Assembly: GCA_026545765.1 (NCBI GenBank)
Contig: CM048843.1
Span: 6,368,001-6,432,000, forward strand
Length of the DNA: 64,000 bases
Direction of reading: 5' to 3'
Source: Plantago major
Taxonomy: Eukaryota; Streptophyta; Magnoliopsida; Lamiales; Plantaginaceae
Shown here piece by piece: positions 10,801 to 23,999 of the stretch (position 1 is its first letter; each line of letters starts with the position of its first letter). The notes beneath the pieces were generated by a model. It was not told the origin of the DNA. It saw nothing but the letters and a program-made list of their open reading frames with translations, and did no database searches. The position numbers and the translations under genes were made by a program.

Positions 10801-12480
10801 ATGCTTAGTCTCAATGTCTTGTCTTGCCATCACCATAATAATTACAACATGAGATAGCTTCAACACATAATTATAAGGAAACTTCAGGTTTCACAACAAC
10901 GGTTAAATTATAATCGGATGGCCTAATTTGTCACATCAAATTTGCATGTCAATATACGTCTATATTATCACTTTTGACATGTATACAAAAGTACTTTCAA
11001 AACTGGCAAGAATGATGTGACGTAAAGACACAAATCTTTATCTTTTTCTATTTTGGCAAGACTTATAAGTACTCTACACTTCGTTTTAACTGCATGGACA
11101 GACTCTGTCCAAGTCGTACATGGCTGATCCTCCATGGACGTAGCCTGTGCAATAAATCCGAAAGTTAATATTTTGGAACGAAGAATGAATAAGAAAATCG
11201 AAGACTGCAACAAAATGAAAACCAAAAGAGTAAGTAATTAGGATTTAAAAAGAAAATGCAAAAAGGAATTCGCATATCAACTGACCAAACAAATTGAATT
11301 GAAGTAAGTTGAGTTGTTTGGATTGTTAGTTCATAGTTGCATTATTCAGACTCTGACCAATAATACTCTTTGTATGAGCTTTATGCTATAGGGGCCGAGT
11401 TGGTATTGAAATTCGACGGTATGCAAACGCTATTTCTTAAATTTCAGTGGGCGAAATGATAGAATTTAAAAAATTCAATATCAAATGATACAAAGTATAA
11501 AATTCAAGGGGTGAGGTTGACCCCTCCTTACCCCTATCTTTACCCCTAGATAGTTTTACATTCATATTCTTCCTAAAAGCTAAAAGAAGAAATTTCATTA
11601 ATATTGTATGCACACCTATAGTATCTTCCCATAATAATACCTGTAATTAAACGTGTACATACATCCGCATTTAGTCATACTTAATACTTTATCCAAAAAA
11701 TAGACATTAGAATTAATCTGCCTTAATTGAATTTCACACGGTGAGAGAAATAGAAATTAAATTCTGCGAAGAAGAAGGTTTGAAGTTTGGATCTTGAATA
11801 TTCCCTTGATTAGCTTTCTTAATCTTCTTGTTTGAGAATTTTCTTAATCTCCCATTCTCTTAACATTAAATAAATACTCTCGAAATCCAGTCAAATCCTA
11901 CACCTCCCATTGTTTGTATCCTCGTCCTTGTAATTTATGCCGTCTATTCAAATTCTTGACGTACAATTGTCAGGAAAAAAGGGCTTTATTTATTTTCCCC
12001 CCTTTTCTTCCAAGATTGCATTTTTGTATATGTATCCGTTTCAATTTAATTTAATACTGCGAGTAGCAGTAGGTGGGATTTTGAATTAGCACAATAATGA
12101 TTTTTCTTGAAATGAAAAATGGAAAAAGAAGAAAAAGAAAAAACCCACAACATTTTGTCGGTACTTCTGATCTCATCTCTTTTCAGTTTTGCAATTCCTT
12201 CTCGGCCCACTGATTGGTCTTTTCTTTTGCTCTCCAAATATTGTGTTCTTTTCTTTTCTTTCCCTTGACCAAGAAAAAGAAATTTTATTTTGTCCTGTGT
12301 TTAATCCAAGTTCCCATTTTTAATTAGTGGAGTTTAATGGAATTTCACAAAGATTGTACTCTCCTATTTCTGGGATTTTCAATTACACTCAAAGACGTGT
12401 TGAGCTGTAAACTCTCTCTACAAATCTCCTCCATCTCTCTCTCTACCAATTCACACTTTTGTTGCAAGCTGTAAAAATGA
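10801..12480. other. Intergenic and upstream region of the CSLC12-like gene
   Basis: No gene is supported. The last several hundred bases become C/T-rich, with a short GA microsatellite at about 12504-12518, as is common in plant promoters and leaders. Confidence 0.45.
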
Positions 12481-12586
12481 AAATGAATGTCACAAGTACT
12501 TGAGAGAGAGAGAGAGAGCGCGCTGAGTTATCAATATCAACATTCAACAATTCCACAACAATACTATTTTATTTTACATTTTTATT

Positions 12587-12774
12587 TTTATATATAGAAA
12601 CCTGAAACCACTATCCTCTTTCAAAATCCAGACATATATCCATCTTTCTTGATGTGCTGTTCTCTTCTCCATGTCTCCAAACTCACTCACTCACTCTGAA
12701 AAAATGAACCTTTTGTAGTCCCCTATTCTAAAAATCCAATCTTTCATCCTCTAACCTTCCCAAATCTCCCAAAA
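12587..12774 (+). promoter_or_regulatory. Core promoter and 5' leader of the CSLC12-like gene
   Basis: TTTTTATATATAGAAA at about 12586-12600 is the best TATA box upstream of the ATG at 12775. It would place transcription start near 12625 and give a C/T-rich leader of about 150 nt. Inferred from position and composition only. Confidence 0.4.
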
Positions 12775-15762
12775 ATGGCACCTTCATTGTACTGGTGGGC
12801 AAAGGAAACACACAGAGGAACGCCAGTAGTCGTCAAAATGGAGAACCCAAACAACTGGTCCATGGTAGAGCTCGAATCCCCATCAGAAGAAGATTTCATC
12901 TACGACCATGGTGAGACAAAAGGAGCTCGCAACAAGAACGCCAAACAGCTCACATGGGTCCTTCTCCTAAAAGCCCACAAAGCAGCTGGTTGTCTGACCT
13001 CAATCGCCACCGCATTCTTCTCACTCGCCTCCATCGTGCGCCGCCGTGTGGCCGCCGGACGTACGGACTCCGGCGACGGTGAGGACAGAGCTGTGAAGTC
13101 CAGATTCTACGCCTGCATTAAGGGGTTTCTTTGTCTGTCCATGATTCTCCTGATTTTCGAAATCGCTGCTTATTTCAAAGGTTGGCATTTTAATACACCG
13201 ACAGATTTGCAATTCAAGTATCTGTACACATTGACACATGGGTTCTCGGTGAGGGATGTGTTTGATTCGGTTTACTCGAGGTGGGTTTTGATCAGAGTGG
13301 AGTATCTTGCTCCGGTTCTTCAGTTGTTGGCGAATGTGTGTGTTGTCCTGTTCTTGATTCAGAGCTTGGATAGGTTGATTCTCTGTTTAGGGTGTTTCTG
13401 GATCAAGGTTTGGAATGTTAAGCCGGTTGCGAAAAAGGTAGTAGATCTAGAGTCCGGTGATGGAGATGGCTATTTCCCTATGGTTCTTGTTCAGATCCCC
13501 ATGTGCAATGAAAAGGAGGTATTTTTAATTTTCTTTTTCATGATTTCGTTGCTCTTCTATTTGCTGGTGGCTTTGATTGGTTGCTTTTGGTTTGTGATGT
13601 GAATTGAGTGGTTGGTTGTGTGTTTTTAATGTGGATAGGTTTACCAACAATCGATAGCTGCGGTGTGTAATTTGGACTGGCCTGAAGGGAGAATGCTGAT
13701 TCAGATATTGGACGATTCGGATGATCCAACGGCACAGTATTTGATCAATGAGGAGGTCAAGAAGTGGCAGCAGAATGGGGTTAATATCATTTACAGGCAT
13801 AGAGTGATTAGGGAAGGTTATAAGGCTGGGAATCTTAAGTCAGCTATGGGTTGTAGTTATGTTAAGGATTACGAATTCGTTGCCATTTTCGACGCTGATT
13901 TTCAGCCTAATCCGGATTTTCTCCAAAGGACCATACCTCACTTTAAGGTATTTATGGCAATTCATGCTTTAGTTGGTGATTGCATTTGAAATTGTGTTGG
14001 CATGGACTTTTTTGATGCATTTGGTATGCTTTACTTTTTAGTGGTTGCTTCTTCTTTTGGTAGTATTACTGTTTGTCTTGACTGGTTTTATTGCAATTTG
14101 GACATATACGTGGAAGATTTCGGCTGTCTTTTTGTTAATTTGAGTGTGTGGGTTGGATTAGGCATATGAACCATGTGGTTTGCTATTGATTTTTTGTAGG
14201 ATAATGAAGAACTAGGATTGGTACAGGCAAGATGGTCATTTGTGAACAAGGATGAAAATCTTTTAACAAGGTTGCAGCTCATTAACCTGGCTTTCCATTT
14301 TGAAGTTGAGCAGCAAGTTAATGGGATTTTCTTGAATTTCTTTGGGTTTAACGGGACTGCTGGTGTGTGGCGTATAAAGGCGTTGGAGGAGTCTGGTGGA
14401 TGGTTGGAGAGGACCACCGTCGAGGATATGGATATTGCTGTGCGAGCCCATCTCCACGGTTGGAAATTCATATTCCTCAATGACGTTGAGGTATATATAT
14501 GTGCATTGATGTGAAAAAAACTGGCCTTGTCTGTATTTAATTTGTTGTGTGTTTAGTCCACTTATTTTAGTTTCTTCTTTACAGTGTCAGTGTGAGTTAC
14601 CGGAATCTTATGAAGCTTATAGGAAGCAACAGCACAGATGGCATTCTGGTCCAATGCAGTTGTTCCGTCTCTGTTTGCCGCAAATAATTAAATCTAAGGT
14701 ATGGCAGAAGATTTTGATAAGCATTTTCTTTTTCTTGGCAATACAATGAAGGTGTTTTGCAACTAATTATGACTTTTCAAGGCAAAACAGAGAAATTGTA
14801 CTATTAACATGGATTGTGGTTTATTGGGGGAGAAAAATTAATTTTGAGAATGTAGATTTGGATGATTATTGCTACTGGAGTTATATTATCTGAATTAGCA
14901 AGTAGTAATTCCTAGATATTTCCAATAAGCATGAGCATTCATGCTTACCATGTGAGGAGATGATTTATTATGTTACGTATACTTCAGCATAGATGTGCCT
15001 TGTATTCAAAATTATGCCAAGTTTTTGTTTTAGGCCATTTTGGAGTGCGTCTGTCATAAATATATCGTCTGAATTTTGTATGTTGAAATGGACAGTGGAA
15101 TGATGCTTATTTGCATCTGAATTTGTTTTATGCAGATAAGCCTTGGGAAGAAAGCAAACATGATATTCCTGTTCTTCCTTCTACGGAAACTCATACTGCC
15201 ATTTTACTCCTTCACTCTGTTCTGTATCATTCTCCCAATGACAATGTTCATTCCTGAAGCAACCCTCCCAGCATGGGTTGTCTGTTACATCCCGGCAACA
15301 ATGTCATTCCTCAACATACTCCCTGCCCCAAAATCATTCCCCTTTATTGTACCTTACCTTCTATTTGAGAACACTATGTCTGTCACCAAGTTTAACGCTA
15401 TGATCTCCGGCCTCTTCCAGCTCGGAAGTTCATATGAGTGGATAGTTACAAAGAAATCCGGTCGCTCTTCAGAAGGTGACCTCATAATGTTAGAGAAACA
15501 ACCTAATAAACCCCAGAGAGTTAACTCGGAGCCTAATTTAGATGAGTTACGTGAAGAAATAAGGCAACAAGAACAGGGGCCTCGAAAAAAGAAGAAACAC
15601 AACAGAATATACACAAAGGAGTTGGCTTTGGCATTTTTATTGTTGACAGCTGCGGCTAGAAGCTTGCTCTCCGCTCAAGGGATCCATTTCTACTTCTTGC
15701 TTTTCCAGGGCGTGTCGTTCTTGCTTGTGGGACTTGACTTGATCGGCGAGCAAGTGGTGTAA
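12775..15762 (+). CDS. CSLC12: Cellulose synthase-like C (xyloglucan glucan synthase), CSLC12 type
   Basis: Five exons, 12775-13518, 13639-13947, 14200-14490, 14585-14698 and 15136-15762, all joined in phase 0 at GT-AG sites, give 694 aa, the usual CSLC length. The protein is a family 2 glycosyltransferase of the Golgi membrane; CSLC proteins make the beta-1,4-glucan backbone of xyloglucan from UDP-glucose. Visible motifs: the N-terminus [20 protein letters not shown], diagnostic of the CSLC12 branch; a DD pair at 273-274 (ILDDSDDP); DAD at 333-335 (IFDADFQP); the third acidic site in TVEDMDIAV (426-429); and QQHRW at 463-467. Hydrophobic segments lie near 112-135, 178-200, 495-525 and 530-550, with two more near the C-terminus, which ends [13 protein letters not shown]. 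No frame defect or missing catalytic residue is seen, so it should be functional. The start is supported by the conserved MAPS- opening. Confidence 0.95.
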
Positions 15763-18700
15763 GTTGTAGTTCTTAGGTATTATATCCAGAATGTACATTA
15801 TGAAAACCCAGATTATTACAGCATCACAGGAGGACAGAAGCTTGAGATAAAAGCAACATGTGGAAAATCAAAAAGGATCGTGGGGCGGAAGTGCTCGTTG
15901 GACTGGCCTTCCTCCCACCATGTATGAAAGAGAGGTGCCAAATGGAAGCTTATGCATGACAGCTTGAAATATGGGAGCATTTGATCAGTGAAAAGTGACA
16001 TCTTTTGAATCAGGGGACCAGTATAGAATGATGGATGATAATGTTCATTGCTACATAGTAAGATTTTCTCTTATTGTTAGTTTTGTTCTTTATTCATTAT
16101 TTTACGCATTCTTTTTTTTTTTTTTTTTTATGGCATATTCTTTTGTATGATGGATTGGTGGTTGTGAAATCCGGACAAGAAATTTGGTGGCAGATGAGGT
16201 GGGACTAGGAGCAGAAATAATGATGATCATCATCTTGATGTGTAATGGTTTAGAATCTTTTTAGATGTTCAAAAGGAGGATTTCACCCATAACAAAGGGG
16301 TTCAAGACTTGAAATGCATTGTTTACTTTCATAAATTTCTCTAATTTTTGACACAGTATCTTGTAATGATCCTCAAAGGCCTGTTTGAACAAAATTTATT
16401 TTACCATGATGTGTAGATGCCCTAAATCGAAAATCACAGTATCTTGTAGTCATTTTCCCAACACTATTACTCATGTAGTAACCAACTAAAATATCATTTC
16501 CCATCCATAAACAGTTGGAATATTATTACTCACCTTGCGAAGATGGTTTATGTGGTGGTATATAAAATGGGACATAAGATCCAAATCACATGAAAAATGT
16601 GGTGACAGATTACATAATAGTACTAGCACTTAATGTTTACCATAAAAGGTGTTATGGGGTAAGCTTGGTTCATTGTGGTGAAAGTGAAAATAGGAGTATA
16701 ATTTTCCGCCATACTAGTTAAGTAGTATATCACATGTGATGTATGATCTTCCATGATAAGATCCGCTACATGATATACTAGGTTCGCATAATAAACCTAA
16801 CACTAATTTGCACGTTCACATCTGCGTATGAGAGAGAATGCATACTTACTATCCGAACCGAGGGCGTCTAAGCATCAATGTCTCCTAAATTTTCAAATTT
16901 ATAAAAAAAAAAATAAAAAAATCAGGTAAATAGTTTGCCCTTCTAAATTTGTTACTAGCATTTTTCTAACTGACTTCACTTAGCTCCTCTAAATTTCAAC
17001 TGCAATTAGACTTTTCATAGTAGGCAACAATTTACTTGTACTTGTAAGTTGTATGCACTTCAATTCCTTTATCTAACCTATAGTTTTCTCATATAATTAT
17101 AACTTTGTGCTACACTTGATTACTAGCTTCGCGAATAACTCAGCAAACATTCATTCCCATGGTGGTTGAGGTCATAGTTTGGCAATAAATTCTCAATAAA
17201 ATTGGTACTACTTAATAAGTGAAATAATGAATTGAAGAATGAATTATGAAGCAAAAACACTTTGTCCCTGACTTTTATTGTGTTGCTGATCAACGGGGCG
17301 GCCAACAAGAAGTCGAGTACTACTGTCTACTGGCATTATCTTCCACCGATAGAGTAGTTATACTTCCAATCTGCTAACTGGATGTGAGAATGATAAAATA
17401 TTAAAAACTTTTACTACTACAATATACCCTATTTCCGCATCTCATAATTAACACCATATCTAAAAACGTATAATCGGGATTTGGTACGACTTTGCACAAT
17501 ACATTCGAAGATCAACCCATGAGTAAATCGTGTCAACCCATTGGTCACACTCAACTTACAAGAAAATGGGTAAACTACCAATCAGTAGAATGTTCATATT
17601 AAATCTTCATCTAAGCAATTAACAAATTAGCGTTGCACATGTTAGTGTCCATGCTTGTACAATAATCTAAATTATACTCGTTGGTTGACGGATTTATTTG
17701 ATTAAGTTAAGTGAAATAAGTGATCCAAAATTGTACTTATGATAGTAATCCCTTGCATTTATATATAAATATTGTAATTTATGTATATAATTTGTCCTAC
17801 TTTCACCTAATTTAATTTAAAATTCAAGAAAAGCAAAAAGCAATTTAAAAGCAAAACAATAGTAATAAATGTATTGGGATCGGTGGCCCACAAATTTAAA
17901 AATAGAGAGGGATAATATGAAAATTTGACGGTTGAGCAGATCTTATGTTGTAACATGTGACTTATGACATCTGTCCGGAAAAGGAGCCTTGTTGTATGTT
18001 TTTTTTTTGGGTTTTTCTGAAATAAAATAAAAAGGTAAAATTAAAGGAGACAAAAATATTTGTCACCCATGAATTCGATTTGATAGACGACCTAACCATA
18101 TTGGGGCCTCATTGTTTGTTGGGTCCCCTTGTTTGTTTCAACATGCCCAATAGCCCATCAGACCCGCTATGTTTCAACCGAACGTATGTTTGGGCTCAAT
18201 CGAAATTTCAGTCAACCAATTTTAACCTGTAGAACAAAAAAGCAATTACGACAATATACGATTTATCCATGTTACATCAAGCAATTACGGGTCTTCATCA
18301 AGTGCATCACTTGCACTTTGTATTGTATATGCAGGAACAAATTAAAAAGGTTGGGGGAATGCCGGAATGGGGATTAGCGGTCCAAAATGTTTGATTTTTT
18401 TGAGAAGCCGACTAGCCCGAGTGATTAATGTACAAGGTGCTCGAGGAATGTCACGGATTAGCTCAAATAATGTGGTTGGATAACAAATGCACGTTTTGCA
18501 AATGAACGGGAAAGGGGATTTTTGATGGGACAAGATCCCCCAATGTCAAGGATTTTGTCGGCTTGTCAGTCCCCTTAGGCCGCGAGAGTGGGGTTACGCT
18601 GGCGGCTGGCATCCGGCTACGTGCAACCTCTGAGCATTTGAGGCGATATGCCCTATCCAACTATTGAAGGTGTCTTCGAAAGAATACCTTAGAATGATAG

Positions 18701-20409
18701 CTCGTCCGGGCTAATTTAACTGTTTAGTGGAGACCCACCCCTCAAGGAGTCTCCTTCTTGGGTCATTCTATGCGAACTCTTGATCTAAGACGCTCTCAGA
18801 AAGACCCGACACTTTGTTCCGTATCACCATTTTAAAAATGTAATTTAGTGTCTAAAATTTTGTACTCACATGCAATTAGCAGTTCTTCTTCCTATTTTAC
18901 TTTTTTTTTTTTTTTGTAGCAGTACAATATGTGCTAAAAATATTAATAAAATCATACTGAGAAGGTTTATGAAATCGACTATGATAATAATAATAATAAT
19001 AATAATAATATTGTTAGATGTTTTTTCGTTATAATTTAAAAGTAATATGTATTCAAACTAAAATGTTAACATGTGATTGGGCTTACAGCCTATATATATG
19101 CAATACTGGTTAGCCCATAAAAGAAATTACATGTATCAAGCCCAAGCTGTTGAATTATTCGAGTTAGTACTGGCCTACTGGGCAGTCTGATAAGGCCCAG
19201 TAATTACATGAACATGTCTTCCTAGTTCACTTCCAATCTTTATTACCAAAATATGTCATATCATGCCATTCACCAAGACACTCTGCCCCCCAATTGGTCA
19301 CTAATTAAGTTGTAAAATTTTGACCGTGTCAACCCTAATTTATTAAGTTATAAGAAACCAAGGAAGTAACACAAGGCAACATGGGAGATTCTTCTTAATT
19401 GAATATAAAATAATTATTCAAAGTCACGTGTCTTGTTACCACAAGGTCTAACAGACTCATGTATGTGGAAAATTTTTTCAGGCCGCACCTAGTTCTTGTA
19501 GATGTAGAGTTTATGATATGGCAACCAGTGTATTGGTCTAGTATTTTTCTGATGTGATTAATGGTCCAAATTATATATGGTGGTTCAAATGAATATCCTG
19601 AATTTGTTCAAGATGATTTAACGTATAACACATTAAATCATTATGTGATTAAGTATAGCATGATGTAACAACTTACTCCAAGTCTTCTATGTTTAGAAGA
19701 AATATGAATTGGTGGCCTTGCAAGCTTATATGGTAGATTTTGGTGATGAAATTACTAGTGGTTCAAATAAAAATGTTATAGATTTTGTCATGGTAGATTT
19801 CGGTGAAATTTGTGACGGATATATCTGTACTGTCTGTGTTTATTAGTTAGTTTTTGTTCAGGAATGCATGCTTGTCAAGGGCTTTTACATAACAGCATTT
19901 CCAACAGTTGAAACCAAGAGCACAAAGTGTAATATCATGCAGTTATGACAGTCTAATACACAATAGAACCAATGTAATTTAATTTAATTACATAAGAATT
20001 TGTTATCATCTGTTTCTCCAACAATCTAGAGCTAGACATAATAATATTGTTCTTTCACACCAACAAAAATCATCTCTTCAGAAATTGTATCTTCACTCTG
20101 AATATACATAATTCTTTTTTTTTTCTTTTTTGTTGTGAATGATCTTCAGTCATTTTCTTCTGCTAAAATTCAGAAAATCAATAGTTAGGGACTTCAGAAC
20201 CACCTATACAACACTAGACAAAAGAGAACTTCAACCATCTTCTATGGTGTTTTAGTTCAACCAAATCTCCACTCCATAAATTCTTGAAATCTTGGAAATT
20301 AACTAGAAACTCTATAGCTCCATCTTTGACATTCCTGCGAAGAATATGATCGGAAGGATAGCACCTATGAGAACCATATTGAGAATAGAATCAGACCATA
20401 TGAAGAATT
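15763..20409. other. Intergenic between the CSLC12-like and bHLH genes
   Basis: The first 300-400 bp are probably the 3' UTR of the CSLC gene (T-run at 16111-16129). Beyond that I see no gene. There is an AAT microsatellite at about 18985-19011 and a GC-richer patch at 18340-18830 with an unassigned open frame (see findings). The last few hundred bases before 20410 would include the 3' UTR of the bHLH gene on the other strand. Confidence 0.45.
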
Positions 20410-22672
20410 TCAGTACTTCAGGGAATTACCATTTGGTCCCAAACTTCCCACAGAATGATCAGAATCTAATCCCATTTGTAGTAAATGCTGGAGCTCATTA
20501 TTGTTCCATATGTTCTGCACGATTTAGGCATCATTCAATCAGTGATCTCTATAAAATTAGTATATCATTGATTTATAAGCCCGGGGAAATGAGCAAAAAC
20601 GACTAAATAGTCTTTATAATTATTGTTTAAAAAACTAAGACGTTTGAGTTGAGACTAGTGAAACCGTACTTGGGGTAAAGGATGAAACTGTGATGTTGCG
20701 CCTGGGGGCCCGGGGAAGGTTCCATGGGGATATCCAGGGAACGGATGGGATGAACTTAATGCCAAGTTGTTTCCTAGAGCAGTTGCGGTGCCACCTCGTG
20801 AATGAAGAATCTAATGAAACAAAGTAAAATAAGTTAATTTCAATCCTATGATTCTAACCAATAAATGCAAGGTAAGCTGATCTTTCTCACATCTTTGGAC
20901 AAAAGACGTTCTAAATCCACGTTTAGCTCTGGATTTACAGTCGCAAGCTTCATAGATAAAAACTGCAACCAGAAAGAGAAGTCGCCTTCATTAGATTATG
21001 AAAACACTGAGAATTTTATTAACTAATAACAGGATAATGGGGTGCAGCATACAGAACTTATGTGTTGTCGTATAACATATTTTGAAGTTGTGAAGAGACA
21101 AAAGCGATTTGTTCCTTATTGTCCTATAGAGCTTTAGATGCTCCACAGCATACATGTGCCTAATTTAAGAAGAATCATCTGTACTCGAAAACTTGCGAAA
21201 GACAGAATATAGTTCCTTGTACAAAAGGCAATTCCATTGAGTTGTAAACATGTATCTAGAAAGAGGGATAATTTCCTATTTCCCAGGAGAACTCAGTAAA
21301 GCAGATCCAAGACTGAAAATGGAAGTTTCTTGAGAATATCACTAGAGAGAGAGAGAGAGTCTGTCCAGTATATTGATGCAAAAAACTTGTTCAAACAGAG
21401 CTAAATCCTCATCATAAGCAACTAAAATGCGACAAAGATACACGAAACGTTTATACTTCAGCAACAATAACCATAATTACTTTTATATAATTGCTTCAGT
21501 ATATGTATGATTTGGTGAATTGGTAGCAAATCCATACCTCAACCTGCTGTTGGAGGGATTGTACATAGTTGATGATCTCATCAAGCATAACTGCTTTCCC
21601 AGTAATCTTGAATGTAAATAACAAAAGTTCAGTGTTCATCACGGACAGGAAACGTACAAATCAGAAGTTAAGTCAGTGAAGCACTCATTCACCTTATTGC
21701 AGCCAGGAACCAGTTCCTGAAGCAATCTCATCCTCTCACTTATCCTCTCTCTTCTCACCTGAGCACCAAACACATTCACATTCATTCTTATACGCATGTG
21801 ATCATCGTCTTCCATATAAATCATTGATTAGAAACTGAGAATTTACCCTTTCGGCAAGGCTGTGACTATTTGTGGCCTGGCCCCTTTTAGCTCTAACATG
21901 AATGTAATTCTCTTTAGGAGGCTCCGCACCAGGCGAGTTATCCTTAGCTTGCTTAACAGTTGTCTCACAAGCATTTTGTTCTGATTTCTGTTTCTTTCCA
22001 TCATCTTCTTTAGGGAATTCATTAGTGTCTTGCTGTCGTTCTTCCTCAGCATTCTACATTTACACAAGGATGATTTACACTAGGTAAGACTGCTACTAGT
22101 GGAAAAATGTAGCCACACACTAACATACATACAAGATATATATACATAAGAATTAAGATTGGCAACTGGTAAATAGAAGACCAAGTACACTTGATCACAC
22201 ATAAAAGAGTTATTAAAGAGACAAATTAATGAGTTACCTTAGATGAAGCTCCAACTGAGACTTTTCTTTTCCTGTTTCTACTAGGTGAAGCCCCCACAAC
22301 TCCATCTCCAGAATTTTGGCAACGTTCCTTCGAATTCGAGACCGTTTGAATTCCAACCACATTATTTTGGTTGAAACTTGGATGAGAGCCTGATTCAGCA
22401 ATGTGACCAAATGAACTAACCATCTCTGAGAAGCTTCCACTTCCATAACTTGGCATTTTGGGTAACATTCCAATCAAACTTGGATCAGACTGAAAATGAT
22501 GAACCAATTGGGAAGAGTGTCCCATCATCTGATTCTCAAGAAACTGTGCATTGCCAAACTCAGTCTGAGGAACCATTGAAGAATTCCCAAAAGTAGCACT
22601 CTGATTGAGTGTAACCATTGGATCCCAACCAGACCCATAAAAAGGATTCACTCCGTTATCTTCAGAACCCAT
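20410..22672 (-). CDS. bHLH transcription factor, CIB/bHLH77-62-78 group
   Basis: Seven exons on the - strand, 22672-22238, 22053-21847, 21758-21693, 21606-21538, 20962-20891, 20810-20670 and 20514-20410, join in phase 0 to give 364 aa ending SLKY. The basic helix-loop-helix domain spans about residues 200-265. The basic region [13 protein letters not shown] has the E-box/G-box-reading triad H209, E213, R217. The helices continue [40 protein letters not shown]. The tail has the group's [20 protein letters not shown] and QFHPLPQNIW motifs. The N-terminal 145 residues are low-complexity (GSGWDP at the start). Family members bind CANNTG sites; some (CIB1 and relatives) bind cryptochrome 2 and promote flowering or act in growth control. 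Which role applies here cannot be read from sequence. I chose the ATG at 22672; the TTG two codons upstream is not a plausible plant start. Confidence 0.92.
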
Positions 22673-23810
22673 AATCAAGAAACCCCAAGAATTTGGAAGA
22701 AAACCCCAATTGCAGAGTTCTTACAGCAGAAGGGAAACACTATTTAAGTAAAGATGAGAAAAGAGGGTATTGACCAAAATAGCTTGTAATATATTGCAAA
22801 CAAGGAACAAATTAAAAATGGCAGCTTTACAGAAAGCAAAAGAAGAGACACAAAGGAAAAGGTTAACAAATCCAATGTACCAAGAAGCATAAAATCTACA
22901 GAGCATCAGCTACTTGCAGGAGAACCCTAGGATGAAATGAATCCTACACTACACTAATGTGGAAAAAGTAATTCCTTGAAGACAAGAAAGTATAAACCTT
23001 TCAGAGCTTAAAGTAGAAAATGGAGAAGTGAAAAGCATTGGCTAAGCAACAGCTCATCAGACTCATGAAAAGAAAGCAGATTCCCTTTTACCGTTTAGCT
23101 TATTAAAATATGATCAACAAACTAGTAATGCATTATGTACCCAATCTTGCAACCAAAATTTAACTATTCACTCTTAAATCCCAATCATTAAGGTCTTAAT
23201 TCTTGGAATACAAAGAAAGAGTTATCAGCTGCTAGATTTGGGAAGCATTGACCAAAGACCCAACAACCCACAAGATTGAACTTCTCTTTTTGTATATTAA
23301 CACTTGCAATATGGATGGATAGCTGTAGCTGAGAAAAATGAGCATGAGCACCAAAATTCTACTGGGGCATTTAAACAAACAGAATATGAGCACAGTTGGA
23401 ACTACTTATCTTAGCCATCATCAATAATAATGCTGTAAAAAACTTCAACAGCATCTTATGCTTGATTGATTGCTTAAAGTATACAACTAAAGATAGAATT
23501 CACCAGCAACTTGGTACTTGTAGGAGCACTAGAGGAAGCATCATCAATTATAGTATCAATGTAGATAATAAAAATCTAATAAAGAGACATGAAAAAAATA
23601 ATTTGAAAAAAAAAAAAAGAACCTTTTTTACCTGCCCAAGTTCACAGGTGACATGTATGTATGATTTCAAACTTTAAAAGACAGACTAACTACTGCCAAC
23701 TGCTCTTGCAGGTTAAATTATTGCATAGGAACCTAATCTCATCTCATCTCATCTTTTTTCTTACTCAAATCAATTGTGTAAATTTGGTTTTTTAATAATT
23801 CTCAGATTGA
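22673..23810. other. Upstream region and leader of the bHLH gene
   Basis: Non-coding. The first few hundred bases are probable 5' UTR. No TATA box can be chosen with confidence. Confidence 0.4.
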
Positions 23811-23847
23811 ACAAGTTTTCACTTTAATTTTTGCTTTTTTTTTCTAC

Positions 23848-23960
23848 AATTAATCTTAAGCCTGAATGTAAAATGTTCAATTTTTTTATATAATGAAACT
23901 TTAGGGCCTAAATTTTCATATATAAAAAAATTGAACATTTTACATTCATGCTTAAAAAAT
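23848..23960. repeat. Long near-perfect hairpin
   Basis: Two arms of about 45-50 bp (the left containing GAATGTAAAATGTTCAATTT, the right its inverse) meet at a CTTTAGGGCC centre around 23905. The arms differ at only a few positions. Flanking AATTAATTG-like sequence may extend the pairing weakly. It could be a small fold-back MITE or a hairpin RNA source. No TIR/TSD assignment is possible. Confidence 0.55.
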
Positions 23961-23999
23961 TAATTGTCAAATGAAAAGTTTAAGCATCAATGGAAAACT

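Noticed and set aside
19431-19442. CACGTG G-box, a possible target of the nearby bHLH factor
   Set aside because: It lies about 1 kb beyond the 3' end of the bHLH gene and far from any promoter seen here; one six-base match is expected by chance.
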